NCBI RefSeq assembly: GCF_002196515.1
Contig: NZ_CP018835.1
Location: 1,178,001-1,242,000 of the forward strand
Origin: Vibrio gazogenes
GTDB taxonomy: Bacteria > Pseudomonadota > Gammaproteobacteria > Enterobacterales > Vibrionaceae
Direction: 5' to 3'
DNA length: 64,000 nt
Of this stretch, positions 48,113 to 57,048 are shown piece by piece. Every line of letters starts with the position of its first letter. Positions within the stretch are counted from its first letter, which is position 1. Below the pieces are notes generated by a model that saw only the letters and a list, made by a program, of their open reading frames with translations, did no database searches and had not been told where the DNA came from. A program made the position numbers and the translations under genes.

Positions 48113-49252
48113 TTATTGTTGTATAGAGATATTCTGTTCCGTCTCCTTGTCGAAGATGTGTGCTTTGTTCATGTCCACCACAAACGTCACGCCTTTCCTT
48201 AATTCCATATTGAGCTTATCCCGGACATCATCGATCGGGATTCTGGCAATGAATGGATGCTCTCCGACCAGAAAATGGACATACACTTCATGCCCCATGT
48301 TTTCCATACGAATCACATCCCCGATAATGGTCTGTTGATCGCTTCCCGGCTCCGTCAGCGCAAGCGTGATGCTATCCGGACGAATACCTAACACGGTATG
48401 CTGATAACCATGGCTACGGATGGTGGCCGCTTTATGCGGGGGGAGGTGTAAAATTTGATCATCAAGCTGGACTGCCATGTCATCGCCCTGTTCTAAGAGT
48501 GTGACATCACACATGTTCATCTCCGGTGCACCAATAAAGCCGGCCACAAACATATTGATGGGGTTGTTGTATAGTTCATCCGGTGTATCAACTTGCATGA
48601 TCTCGCCCTGCTTCATGACGCAGATGCGATCCCCCATCGTCATTGCCTCAGTTTGATCATGAGTGACATAAACCGCTGTTGCCGGATGATTTTCACGTTT
48701 CAGATGACGATGTAGGTCAGTGATCCGAACCCGCATGGATGCGCGCAATTTGGCATCGAGGTTAGAGAGCGGTTCATCGAACAGAAAAACATCAGGTTTT
48801 TTGACAATCGCCCGCCCGACAGCAACACGTTGTGCCTGACCACCGGATAACTGCCTTGGCAAACGGTCAAGTAGCTCTTCGATTTCAAGCACATTTGCAG
48901 CTTCTTCAACGCGCTGGTTAATTTCATCCTTGGGTAGTTTTTGTAGTTTCAGACCAAAACCAAGATTTTCCCGTACCGTCATATGCGGATACAACGCATA
49001 ATTCTGGAAGACCATCGCAATGCCCCGATCTTTCGGGGCCAAGTTATTGACGACTTGTCCACCAATCACGATTTCGCCACCAGTTACATTTTCCAGACCG
49101 GCAAGCATCCGTAATGTCGTCGATTTGGCACAGCCGGAAGGACCGACTATCACCATAAACTCACCGTCATGAATGGTTAAATCAACACCATGGACTGCTT
49201 TAAAACCGTTCGAGTAGACTTTCTCTAATTTGTTAAACTTCACTTCCGCCAT
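48113..49252 (-). CDS. togA: Oligogalacturonide ABC transporter, ATPase TogA
   Basis: 379 residues of the MsmK/UgpC type: Walker A GPSGCAKSTT (40s), LSGGQAQRVAVGRAI signature, Walker B DVFLFDEPLSNLD, H-loop VTHDQTEAMTMGD, and a C-terminal TOBE/regulatory domain (from about 240) that can bind regulators. Note the second glycine of the usual GPSGCGKST is Ala here. Follows togN by 19 bases. Confidence 0.93.
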   Translation of the reverse strand: MAEVKFNKLEKVYSNGFKAVHGVDLTIHDGEFMVIVGPSGCAKSTTLRMLAGLENVTGGEIVIGGQVVNNLAPKDRGIAMVFQNYALYPHMTVRENLGFGLKLQKLPKDEINQRVEEAANVLEIEELLDRLPRQLSGGQAQRVAVGRAIVKKPDVFLFDEPLSNLDAKLRASMRVRITDLHRHLKRENHPATAVYVTHDQTEAMTMGDRICVMKQGEIMQVDTPDELYNNPINMFVAGFIGAPEMNMCDVTLLEQGDDMAVQLDDQILHLPPHKAATIRSHGYQHTVLGIRPDSITLALTEPGSDQQTIIGDVIRMENMGHEVYVHFLVGEHPFIARIPIDDVRDKLNMELRKGVTFVVDMNKAHIFDKETEQNISIQQ

Positions 49253-49271
49253 TGTGATTACTCCTCAGAAT

Positions 49272-50183
49272 TTAACCTTTAATACCGCTGCTGGTGACGC
49301 CTTCGACAAAATATTTCTGTGACATAAAGAACACCAGAATTGAAGGAATGATAGCGATTGAAGCCATTGCCAGAATTTCGTTCCACCTTGCACCTTCCGT
49401 CACATCAATGGACATTTTCAGCGCCAGGGCGATGGGGTACTTTTCAACGCTGGAAATGTAGATAAGCGGGCCAAGGAAGTCGTTCACCGACCACATAAAC
49501 TGGAACAGTGCCACGGAAATAATTGCAGGACGAATAACCGGCACAACCACATGCCAGAGCACTTGAAAAGAATTACATCCATCAATCATGGCAGCCTCTT
49601 CCATATCGGTCGGAACACCGCGCAAAAACTGGATCAGCATGAAGACAAAAAATCCCTGTGTTGCAAATGCAAAAGGCAAATAAAGCGGTAAATAGGTGTC
49701 GAGTAATCCCATCTCACGAAACATCAAATACTGTGGGATCAACAGAACCGATTGCGGCAACAAAATCGTCGCGATGAGCGTGGCAAACCAAAACTTTTTC
49801 CATGGAATGTCAAACCGGGCAAACCCATACGCGACAATGGTTGACGACACAACCGTCACGAAAACTTTCGGTAACACGTAAGCAAAAGTGTTGAAAATAT
49901 AATGGCCAAATGTGTACTCCGTTCCGGTCTTCCACCCATTGATAAACCCATCGAGACTCCATTCACTTGGAATCAGATTCATCGACGAAAAGATCTCATG
50001 ATTGGGTTTCATGGCAGCAGAAAACATCCACAGCAATGGATAGAGCATCATGAAACCGACAGTGATCAGAATCGTATAACGAATTGCTGCATTGATTTTT
50101 TCACGGCGAATGGTGCGATCATTCTCCACATAGCTATGATTACTTTTTTTCTGTTCGGCAGAGACATCAACGACTGAAGCCAT
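49272..50183 (-). CDS. togN: Oligogalacturonide ABC transporter, permease TogN
   Basis: 303 residues, six membrane helices and the EAA loop EEAAMIDGCNSFQVLWHVVVPVIRPAI that contacts the ATPase. It carries a 35-residue N-terminal cytoplasmic extension. Two bases separate it from togM. Confidence 0.92.
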   Translation of the reverse strand: MASVVDVSAEQKKSNHSYVENDRTIRREKINAAIRYTILITVGFMMLYPLLWMFSAAMKPNHEIFSSMNLIPSEWSLDGFINGWKTGTEYTFGHYIFNTFAYVLPKVFVTVVSSTIVAYGFARFDIPWKKFWFATLIATILLPQSVLLIPQYLMFREMGLLDTYLPLYLPFAFATQGFFVFMLIQFLRGVPTDMEEAAMIDGCNSFQVLWHVVVPVIRPAIISVALFQFMWSVNDFLGPLIYISSVEKYPIALALKMSIDVTEGARWNEILAMASIAIIPSILVFFMSQKYFVEGVTSSGIKG

Positions 50184-50185
50184 AA

Positions 50186-51070
50186 TTATTTACCTCCCTT
50201 GTCACCTGAATAGAACACCCAGTACTTCGAAGAACGGAATGTGATTGATGTAAATATTGCGACGACAATAAACAGCGCCCATGCCAGTGCACTCCCATAC
50301 CCCATATCAAAAAACTTAAATGCGGTTTCGTAGATGTAGAGTGAGATCAGATAGGTTGACTTCATCGGCCCGCCACCTGTAATGACATAAGGCGCGGTAA
50401 ACTCTTGGAAAGCCTGTGTGGTTTGCATAATAAAGTTGAAGAAAATAACTGGCGTAATGAGAGGCACCGTGACCTTGATAAACATCTGCCATTTGCTGGC
50501 ACCATCAATTAATGCGGCTTCATACTGAGATTGAGGGACATTCTGCAAAGCTGCCAAAAAAATCACCATAGCCGACCCAAACTGCCAAGCGCGCAACAGC
50601 GTAATCGAAAATAGCGCAAAAGATGGTTCACCAAGCCAGTTCACTGCATCGATACCAACCAGGGCTAACATGCCGTTTAATACCCCGTCGATGGCAAACA
50701 ATGCCCGCCATAAAACCGCAATGGCAATACTACTCCCAAGAATTGATGGGATATAATATGCCGTTCTGAAAAAGCGAATCCCTCGTAACTTAAAGTTCAA
50801 GATAAATGCAATGAATAAGGCAAATGCCAACTTCACTGGAATAGTCAGGAACACATATAAGAATGTGACACTCATTGATTTCCAGAACAGGTCATCTTCC
50901 GTCAGCATATACCGATAGTTTTCAATACCGACGTATTCTGGTGACGTCATCAGATCGTAATCGGTAAAACTCATCAGAAATGACGATACAAAGGGAAATG
51001 CAGTAAAAACTAATAGCCCGATAATATAAGGCGACAAGTAAGCAAGTCCCAGCTTACGACTTTCATACAT
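50186..51070 (-). CDS. togM: Oligogalacturonide ABC transporter, permease TogM
   Basis: 294 residues, six membrane helices (first FTAFPFVSSFLMSFTDYDLM) and EAA loop YEAALIDGASKWQMFIKVTVPLITPVI. First gene of the minus-strand operon togMNAB-pelW-MATE. Its upstream region is the long divergent gap to kdgM with a KdgR-type operator. Confidence 0.92.
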   Translation of the reverse strand: MYESRKLGLAYLSPYIIGLLVFTAFPFVSSFLMSFTDYDLMTSPEYVGIENYRYMLTEDDLFWKSMSVTFLYVFLTIPVKLAFALFIAFILNFKLRGIRFFRTAYYIPSILGSSIAIAVLWRALFAIDGVLNGMLALVGIDAVNWLGEPSFALFSITLLRAWQFGSAMVIFLAALQNVPQSQYEAALIDGASKWQMFIKVTVPLITPVIFFNFIMQTTQAFQEFTAPYVITGGGPMKSTYLISLYIYETAFKFFDMGYGSALAWALFIVVAIFTSITFRSSKYWVFYSGDKGGK

Positions 51071-51238
51071 ATTGCTCTCGTCCTCTGAAAAAAAAACAAC
51101 AGTGGCGAATGGTCAATTCAGGTAAACATCTCATTCGGATTCATTATTCTATTAAACTGAATTCCACCTGAACCACCAGTACCCAACCTCATATTTGTGA
51201 TCTTGAATGCTATTTTTTAATCTTAAAAATAAAAAATG

Positions 51239-51253
51239 TGAAATGCAGTTTCA
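51239..51253 (+). promoter_or_regulatory. Strong candidate KdgR box, togM-kdgM gap
   Basis: TGAAATGCAGTTTCA is near-palindromic and matches TGAAACATTGTTTCA at 12 of 15 positions, with both six-base arms intact except one base. It is 169 bases from togM and 410 from kdgM. Confidence 0.75.
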
Positions 51254-51555
51254 TTTTTATATTTAAAGTAAAACCAGCTTTATAAAATTTACAAAACCAT
51301 CCCTATATGCTGCATATTGGATATGAAAAAAGTTAATATGAATGTAAAAATATGAAAATATGATGATAAAAATCAGATAATCACAGAGTCTCCCTCTAGA
51401 ATCACGCATTAATAAGCAGTTAAAAAGTTAAATATTATCAATCATATAAAATTATCAGCATTAAAAATCATGCCATTCCTTCCTCTCATAGCGACAACAC
51501 CACGAAGAAAATCCCACAAATACTAAAGAGATCACGTTTATTGACATATTTATAT

Positions 51556-51570
51556 TAAAACACCGCTTCA
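51556..51570 (+). promoter_or_regulatory. Weak candidate KdgR box near kdgM
   Basis: TAAAACACCGCTTCA matches 11 of 15 positions. It is 94 bases before the kdgM start, a suitable place for a repressor site, but it is the second weakest of the sites listed. Confidence 0.4.
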
Positions 51571-51663
51571 CAGATCACGTTATTCATACCAATCAGTTCA
51601 AAGAAATTAAAATTGGATATAAATTAAACCGTGACAATACAAATAACAAAACGGTGTTTCAGT

Positions 51664-52377
51664 ATGAACAGTAAATTAATTATCTCTACTCTACTCCTTG
51701 GTTTAACCGCAAGCGCAGCACATGCGACGTCACTAAATGTCCGACATGAATTCATTCCAGAAGAAGGGGAAAAAGCAGCGCGCCACCGTGATCGATTAGC
51801 GATTTCACATCGGTTCGATAATGGCATTGGCATCAGTGAAGAAGTGAAATGGGGCTACGAAAAAGACAGCGTCAATTTCGGTGAGATGAAGAGTGCCGGT
51901 CACGAAACAAAAATTGGTTACAACTACACCGTCAATGAAGATTTTAAACTGCAACCTGCCTATGCGCTCGACTCATCTTCCAGTGCCATCGTGCATAAAT
52001 TTGAGTTAAAAGGGGTCTATAAAATCAGTGATAACTGGAACGCCTCCCTTCGCTATCGCTACGGGATGAAAGTGCCGTCCAATGACTCACCGAATTCTCA
52101 TTACAGTCAGATCAACTTTGTGACCGCATACCAAATGGAACAATACAAAGTGGGCGTTGACTTCGAGGGTAAGTTCGAGCAATCCGCTTCCAGCGGCTAC
52201 GATGGCGATAGCAATTACCTGAATCTGGTCAACTTCTTCGCTGAATATCAGGGGTGGGACAACGGATGGCGTCCGTTTGTCGAATTCGGGCTGACATCTC
52301 AAAATACGACTCAAAGTACCGCAGGTAAAGACCAATACGTCCCTCGCTACCGGGTCGGTTTGAAATACAATTTCTAA
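51664..52377 (+). CDS. kdgM: Oligogalacturonate-specific porin KdgM
   Basis: 237 residues, the size of Dickeya KdgM (236). Start at 51664 gives a clean signal peptide MNSKLIISTLLLGLTASAAHA; an in-frame ATG 11 codons earlier would spoil it. The mature protein is a monomeric outer-membrane barrel with alternating strands and many charged residues (VRHEFIPEEGEKAARHRDRLAISHRF), ending in YRVGLKYNF, the C-terminal Phe needed for BAM insertion. It lets oligogalacturonides cross the outer membrane. Confidence 0.93.
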   Translation: MNSKLIISTLLLGLTASAAHATSLNVRHEFIPEEGEKAARHRDRLAISHRFDNGIGISEEVKWGYEKDSVNFGEMKSAGHETKIGYNYTVNEDFKLQPAYALDSSSSAIVHKFELKGVYKISDNWNASLRYRYGMKVPSNDSPNSHYSQINFVTAYQMEQYKVGVDFEGKFEQSASSGYDGDSNYLNLVNFFAEYQGWDNGWRPFVEFGLTSQNTTQSTAGKDQYVPRYRVGLKYNF

Positions 52378-52404
52378 CTGACTGATATTTGCTCATCGAG
52401 CATC

Positions 52405-52486
52405 TGGCAGATATCGAAACACCACTGCACACGGGATGCGACCAGCCAGCAACATGGATCGTGTCGTATTTTATCGATATCTGCCA
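52405..52486 (+). repeat. 13-bp inverted repeat between kdgM and the PL9 gene
   Basis: TGGCAGATATCGA (52405-52417) and its exact complement TCGATATCTGCCA (52474-52486), 56 bases apart, can form a large hairpin in the mRNA; the loop holds further pairs such as ACACG/CGTGT. No T run follows. Confidence 0.75.
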
Positions 52487-52629
52487 CCCCAAACCGTGGC
52501 TCTTCGGCAACGTGGCATACCACTTCAAAACGATAGCTCCAGAATTCATGTATCAGGCTGTCATATGGGAATGTGAAGATGTCACACGACTTCGAATTCA
52601 GCCTTTTCTTTTTCAATAAGAGGTTCACC

Positions 52630-54861
52630 ATGATGAAACTGCACAGAACGACATTACTCATGACGTCGATTTTGTCTTTATCTGCCTGCTCACAATATAG
52701 CGCCCTCCCCGCCCCTCAGGACTTAACTTGGCAGGCGATCACCTTCGGCCAGTCAACCGATCTGAATTTTGCATCGACAATTTTACCGGAAAAAGTCGGA
52801 CTCAATGCTGTCACTCTCAATGGTCAACCTGTACAACCAGGCCCACTGCTCAACACATTTACCATTGAAAGTCGTGGTGGCAAACTGGCGAATTCACATG
52901 AAGGCATGACTTATTACTACACGAAACTCCCGGCCAACGCGAACTTCACTTTATCAGCAACGATCACGCTCAACCAACTTGGTCCGGAAACAGGATCAAC
53001 CCCAAACCGTCAGGAAGGGGCAGGTATCATGGTCCGTGATATTCTTGGTTCTCCACGTTTAGATCCTCAGCCTCCCGGTGCAGAGGAATTCCCCTCTGCA
53101 TCAAATATGGTAATGAATGCCTTGCGCGCCAATAAAAAGAAAAGCAACGGGCGGATCAATGTCAATGCCACCTACCGGGAAGGGGTTTACCAACCTTGGG
53201 GAACCAAAGGAAACCACATCGTCCGAAATGAATTTGTCAAAGGGGTTCCCTATGGGAACAACATCGCCTACCAGATGTCACTGAGCCGGACGGATACAGG
53301 CTATACCGCGACCTATCATTATGGTGACATGAGTGAAAGCCATCACATCAAAGGCGCGAATACCAATATCATCGCCATGCAGGATCCAAAAACTCAATAC
53401 GTTGGTTTTTTTGCTTCACGTAATGCCAAAGTCACCATCAGCAATGCTCATCTGACGGTTCAGCCGGCGACGCTGACCAATGCACCGGCTTATCACCCTC
53501 AACCCGCATCATTGGTACTGCAACCGGCATCTCCCAAACAGTCGGCCACAACGGATTATCTGTTTCAGTCACGTGCCAGTGACACCGGTGAATTTACCCT
53601 CTACCAAGACGGTAAGTTACTGGTTAAAAATCAAAAAGTGCCGGCAGGTCAACTGTTCAGTGTGAACACAGACTTAACAACGGCAAAAACGCAATTTTCA
53701 CTCCACTTTACCCCTGGGTCGGGCTCAAATCATGCCCCTCAGCAGTATCAGCAAACCGTCACTAAAGTGGCACTCAAAGATCCAACGCACCTCCTCGTCA
53801 ACCCGAATGGCAATCATGGCCGCCTTACTCTCGCAGATGCGATTCGACAACTCCCTCCGGGTGGTACAATCACACTCGAAGATGGCGAATATGGGGCTCT
53901 GAACATTCCACTGACTGCAAGTGGACAAGCGAATCAGATCAAAACGCTAAAAGCCGGTGGGGATCATGTTCGTTTTACAGGAGATATCACCCATCATGCA
54001 AACTACTGGCATGTCTCTCACCTTGAAGTTGCTGGGGCGCGTTACATTGTCTACGGTAGCCACAATACATTTGATCGCATTATCACTCATGATGCATCAG
54101 ATACCGGTTTTCAAATTACCTCACCGGCAAAATCTCCCCGTGCATTTTGGGCGAGTCATAACCTTGTTCGAGACAGTCAAAGCTATAACAACATGGATCC
54201 ATCCCAGATCAATGCCGACGGCTTCGCGGCAAAAATGCGTATCGGTAACGGCAATACCTTCATCCGTTGTATTTCTCACCACAATATCGATGATGGCTGG
54301 GATCTATTCAATAAAGTAGAAGACGGACCCAATGGCGTTGTAACGATCATCGATTCGATCGCTTATAAAAATGGTCAGACGCTACAAGTGAAAGCCAGAG
54401 GCGGCAGCCGAGGAAACGGATTTAAACTTGGCGGAGAGGGGTTACCTGTCGCACACATCATCAAAAATAACCTTGCCTATCAAAACAATATGGACGGTTT
54501 TACCGATAATTTTAACCCGGGTCGTTTAACCCTTGAAAACAACGTCGCCATTGACAATAAGCGCTTCAATTTCCTGATCAGAAAGAGCCCTTATACCGAG
54601 ACTCAGAAACAAGGAACCTTCGTTGGCAATCGTTCTTATCGGTTCTATTCTACCAGCCCATATGATGATGTCGTTCACGCGGATATCCGTCGGAATAATA
54701 CGCTGATTGTTGATGGGCAACCGACCGATGATAACGGAGAGCACCCTAAGCAGGTCATGCTATCTAAATTGAAACAGGCTGCCAAAATTTCTTCTCAAGC
54801 GCCAATCCCCGGTCAAATGGCGGTTCACAATATCCGGACATGGCTGCATCAGCACCCCTGA
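52630..54861 (+). CDS. pelX: Exopolygalacturonate lyase PelX-like (PL9), lipoprotein
   Basis: 743 residues from the first of two ATGs at 52630-52635 (AAGAGG upstream). Lipobox LSAC predicts a membrane-anchored lipoprotein. About 340 N-terminal residues resemble the beta-rich domain of Dickeya PelX; from about 390 the right-handed beta-helix begins. Asp530 (ADGFAAK), Asp554, Asp555 and Asp558 (DDGWD) and Lys599 (NGFKLGG) correspond in order and spacing to the Ca2+ ligands Asp209, 233, 234, 237 and the catalytic Lys273 of PelL. It releases unsaturated digalacturonate from pectate. The lipid anchor is unlike the soluble Dickeya PelX. Confidence 0.9.
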   Translation: MMKLHRTTLLMTSILSLSACSQYSALPAPQDLTWQAITFGQSTDLNFASTILPEKVGLNAVTLNGQPVQPGPLLNTFTIESRGGKLANSHEGMTYYYTKLPANANFTLSATITLNQLGPETGSTPNRQEGAGIMVRDILGSPRLDPQPPGAEEFPSASNMVMNALRANKKKSNGRINVNATYREGVYQPWGTKGNHIVRNEFVKGVPYGNNIAYQMSLSRTDTGYTATYHYGDMSESHHIKGANTNIIAMQDPKTQYVGFFASRNAKVTISNAHLTVQPATLTNAPAYHPQPASLVLQPASPKQSATTDYLFQSRASDTGEFTLYQDGKLLVKNQKVPAGQLFSVNTDLTTAKTQFSLHFTPGSGSNHAPQQYQQTVTKVALKDPTHLLVNPNGNHGRLTLADAIRQLPPGGTITLEDGEYGALNIPLTASGQANQIKTLKAGGDHVRFTGDITHHANYWHVSHLEVAGARYIVYGSHNTFDRIITHDASDTGFQITSPAKSPRAFWASHNLVRDSQSYNNMDPSQINADGFAAKMRIGNGNTFIRCISHHNIDDGWDLFNKVEDGPNGVVTIIDSIAYKNGQTLQVKARGGSRGNGFKLGGEGLPVAHIIKNNLAYQNNMDGFTDNFNPGRLTLENNVAIDNKRFNFLIRKSPYTETQKQGTFVGNRSYRFYSTSPYDDVVHADIRRNNTLIVDGQPTDDNGEHPKQVMLSKLKQAAKISSQAPIPGQMAVHNIRTWLHQHP

Positions 54862-54889
54862 TCAACCTCTTGTCTACTCTGATGTTACT

Positions 54890-54916
54890 GGTCAGGTTTC
54901 ACCCAGAAACCTGACC
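54890..54916 (+). repeat. Hairpin after the PL9 gene
   Basis: A perfect 11-bp stem GGTCAGGTTTC/GAAACCTGACC with an ACCCA loop, 28 bases after the stop codon. It has no following T run, so it is an mRNA-end hairpin or a Rho-dependent end rather than a clean intrinsic terminator. Confidence 0.65.
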
Positions 54917-55224
54917 CCCATCGCAAAACCACCAGCATAAATACCTGATTTATATAGGATAGACTCTCCTTTCTGCCAAGATACTCTACACTCATTCAAT
55001 GATCATTTGTGAACAAAAGCTTCATCAACCCGATGATGGCGAGCATTTCCAGTTGTGATATTCCACTGATTGAATCCCTATCAGCACCACAGAATTAATC
55101 ACGACACACGTCACATTTAATTATAAAAAAAACAAAAATGAACCATCGTTTTGATATTAATCACACACCTTTTTATTTTTTTGTTTAAAAATAGACTTAT
55201 CAAATATTCATAAAGGGATAAGTA
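54917..55224 (+). promoter_or_regulatory. Noncoding control region of the symporter-ogl operon
   Basis: About 308 bases. No gene seen. It contains the candidate KdgR box at 55139-55153 and, overlapping it, TTTGA-N6-TCACA (55150-55165), a possible CRP site of fair quality. The stretch from 55100 is strongly AT-rich. Confidence 0.5.
55139..55153 (+). promoter_or_regulatory. Candidate KdgR box with overlapping CRP-like site, upstream of the symporter
   Basis: TGAACCATCGTTTTG matches 11 of 15 positions of TGAAACATTGTTTCA. It overlaps by four bases TTTGATATTAATCACA, a CRP-like half-site pair. Moderate at best. Confidence 0.4.
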
Positions 55225-56994
55225 ATGCAATATGATTATCTTGTGATTGCAGGTTACTTCATACTGATGATCGCGATCAGTCTACTGTTTAAAAAGATGG
55301 CGAGCGCCAGTACCAGTGATTACTTCAGGGGTGGCGGTAAAATGCTATGGTGGATGGTGGGGGCAACTGCATTCATGACTCAGTTTTCTGCCTGGACGTT
55401 TACCGGAGCTGCCGGAAAAGCATTTAACGATGGGTTCGCGGTTCTGGCCGTTTTCATCGGCAACATGGTGGCTTATGTTTTTGCGCACTTCTATTTCGCC
55501 CGCCGTTTCCGCCAAATGCGTGTTGATACACCAACCGAAGGCATCAAACGCCGCTTCGGTAATGGGAACGAGCAATTCTTTACGTGGGTGATTATTCCAC
55601 TGAGTGTCATCAATGCCGGGGTTTGGTTGAATGGACTTGGTGTTTTCGCCTCGGCGGTCTTTAATGCCGATATCATTACCACCATTTATGTCACTGGCGC
55701 TGCAGTTTTAATTATTTCGCTGCTCAGTGGGGCTTGGGGCGTGGTTGCATCAGACTTTATCCAAACCCTCATCGTGGCCGTTATTTCTGTGGCCTGTGCT
55801 ATCGTCGCACTTTACTTTGTCGGTGGTCCGGGTGAAATCATCCGAGAATTCCCTGGTGGCTTCGTTTCTGGCCCAGATATGAATTACCCACTGTTGTTGG
55901 TTTGTACATTTATCTTCTTTGTCGTCAAGCAGCTACAAAGTATCAACAACATGCAGGAGTCGTATCGTTTCCTCAATGCCAAAGATTCACGTAATGCAAG
56001 TAAAGCAGCATTAATGGCGTTAATCATGATGATGGTCGGTGCGGTCATTTGGTTTATTCCACCTTGGGCATCCGCCATTCTTTACCCCGATGCCGCAAAA
56101 GCCTATCCAGAACTTGGTGCGAAAGCCAGAGACGCGGTGTATCTCGTCTTTGCCAGAGAAACCATGCCGGTAGGCACCGTCGGGCTACTCATGGCAGGTC
56201 TGTTTGCCGCAACGATGTCATCGATGGATTCAGCCCTCAACCGAAATTCAGGAATCTTTGTCCGTAGCTTCTACGCCAATATTGTCCGTCGTGGTAAAGC
56301 GAATGACAAAGAACTACTACGCGTCGGCCAGTTGGCTTGTCTGGTGAATGGTATTCTGGTTATTTTGATGGCTCAGTTCTTTAACTCACTGAAAAGCTTA
56401 AGCCTGTTTGACTTGATGATGCAGGTTGCAACATTACTGCAATCCCCGATTCTGGTGCCATTATTCCTTGGTATTTTAATCCGCAAAACGCCGAAATGGG
56501 CGCCTTGGGCAACAGTTGTGGTCGGTATGTTTGTGTCTTTACTGGTTGTGAAGGTATTCACCCCACAATTCGTCGCCGGTTGGTTTGGCATTGAGACGCT
56601 GACCGGAAGAGAAACCAGTGAAATGCGGACGATGATTACGATTGCTGCACACTTATTCTTGACGGCTGGATTCTTCTGCCTGACAACACTATTTTACCAA
56701 GAGGCCAACGACACCAATAAAATCGAAACAGACAAGTTCTTTGCTGATGTCGAAAGAGAATGTGTCGTGACTGATAAAGATCAGGATCAATTTGACCGGA
56801 TGCAACGAGCCAAACTCGGCACCTTGGTCACCTATATGGCTTGTGGCCTGACACTCATGGTTCTCATCCCGAACCCACTGTGGGGACGACTGATGTTTCT
56901 TGCCTGTGCCGGGGTCATCTTTATCGTCGGATATGCTTTGAAAAAAAGCGCCAGAGTGGAACAAATTCAGGGAAAAGCGATTCCCGCTCGTTAA
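55225..56994 (+). CDS. Sodium/solute symporter (SSS family), probable uronate or oligogalacturonide importer
   Basis: 589 residues with about 14 membrane helices and the SSS hallmarks: STSDYFRGGGKMLWWMVG near the N-terminus, GAWGVVASDFIQTLI, and LMAGLFAATMSSMDSALNRNSGI, which contains the Na+-site serines. A charged loop (about 497-530) lies before the last helices. It is 54 bases before ogl in one operon, so its cargo is probably a small product of pectin lysis such as unsaturated digalacturonate. That is inference; close SSS proteins carry many substrates. Confidence 0.85.
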   Translation: MQYDYLVIAGYFILMIAISLLFKKMASASTSDYFRGGGKMLWWMVGATAFMTQFSAWTFTGAAGKAFNDGFAVLAVFIGNMVAYVFAHFYFARRFRQMRVDTPTEGIKRRFGNGNEQFFTWVIIPLSVINAGVWLNGLGVFASAVFNADIITTIYVTGAAVLIISLLSGAWGVVASDFIQTLIVAVISVACAIVALYFVGGPGEIIREFPGGFVSGPDMNYPLLLVCTFIFFVVKQLQSINNMQESYRFLNAKDSRNASKAALMALIMMMVGAVIWFIPPWASAILYPDAAKAYPELGAKARDAVYLVFARETMPVGTVGLLMAGLFAATMSSMDSALNRNSGIFVRSFYANIVRRGKANDKELLRVGQLACLVNGILVILMAQFFNSLKSLSLFDLMMQVATLLQSPILVPLFLGILIRKTPKWAPWATVVVGMFVSLLVVKVFTPQFVAGWFGIETLTGRETSEMRTMITIAAHLFLTAGFFCLTTLFYQEANDTNKIETDKFFADVERECVVTDKDQDQFDRMQRAKLGTLVTYMACGLTLMVLIPNPLWGRLMFLACAGVIFIVGYALKKSARVEQIQGKAIPAR

Positions 56995-57048
56995 TCAAAT
57001 CATGAGGACTGTCGGTATCGACAGTCCGACTATAACAGGAGAACATTC

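Larger units (their letters stand above)
51071..51663. promoter_or_regulatory. 593-base AT-rich divergent control region, togM / kdgM
   Basis: No gene is visible. The stretch is markedly AT-rich and contains the best KdgR box of the window (51239-51253), a weaker one (51556-51570), and a TTGACA at 51541-51546 that lacks a clear -10 partner. A gap this long is unusual for the neighbourhood and suggests complex control, for example by KdgR, CRP and nucleoid proteins; the last two are inference. Confidence 0.6.
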
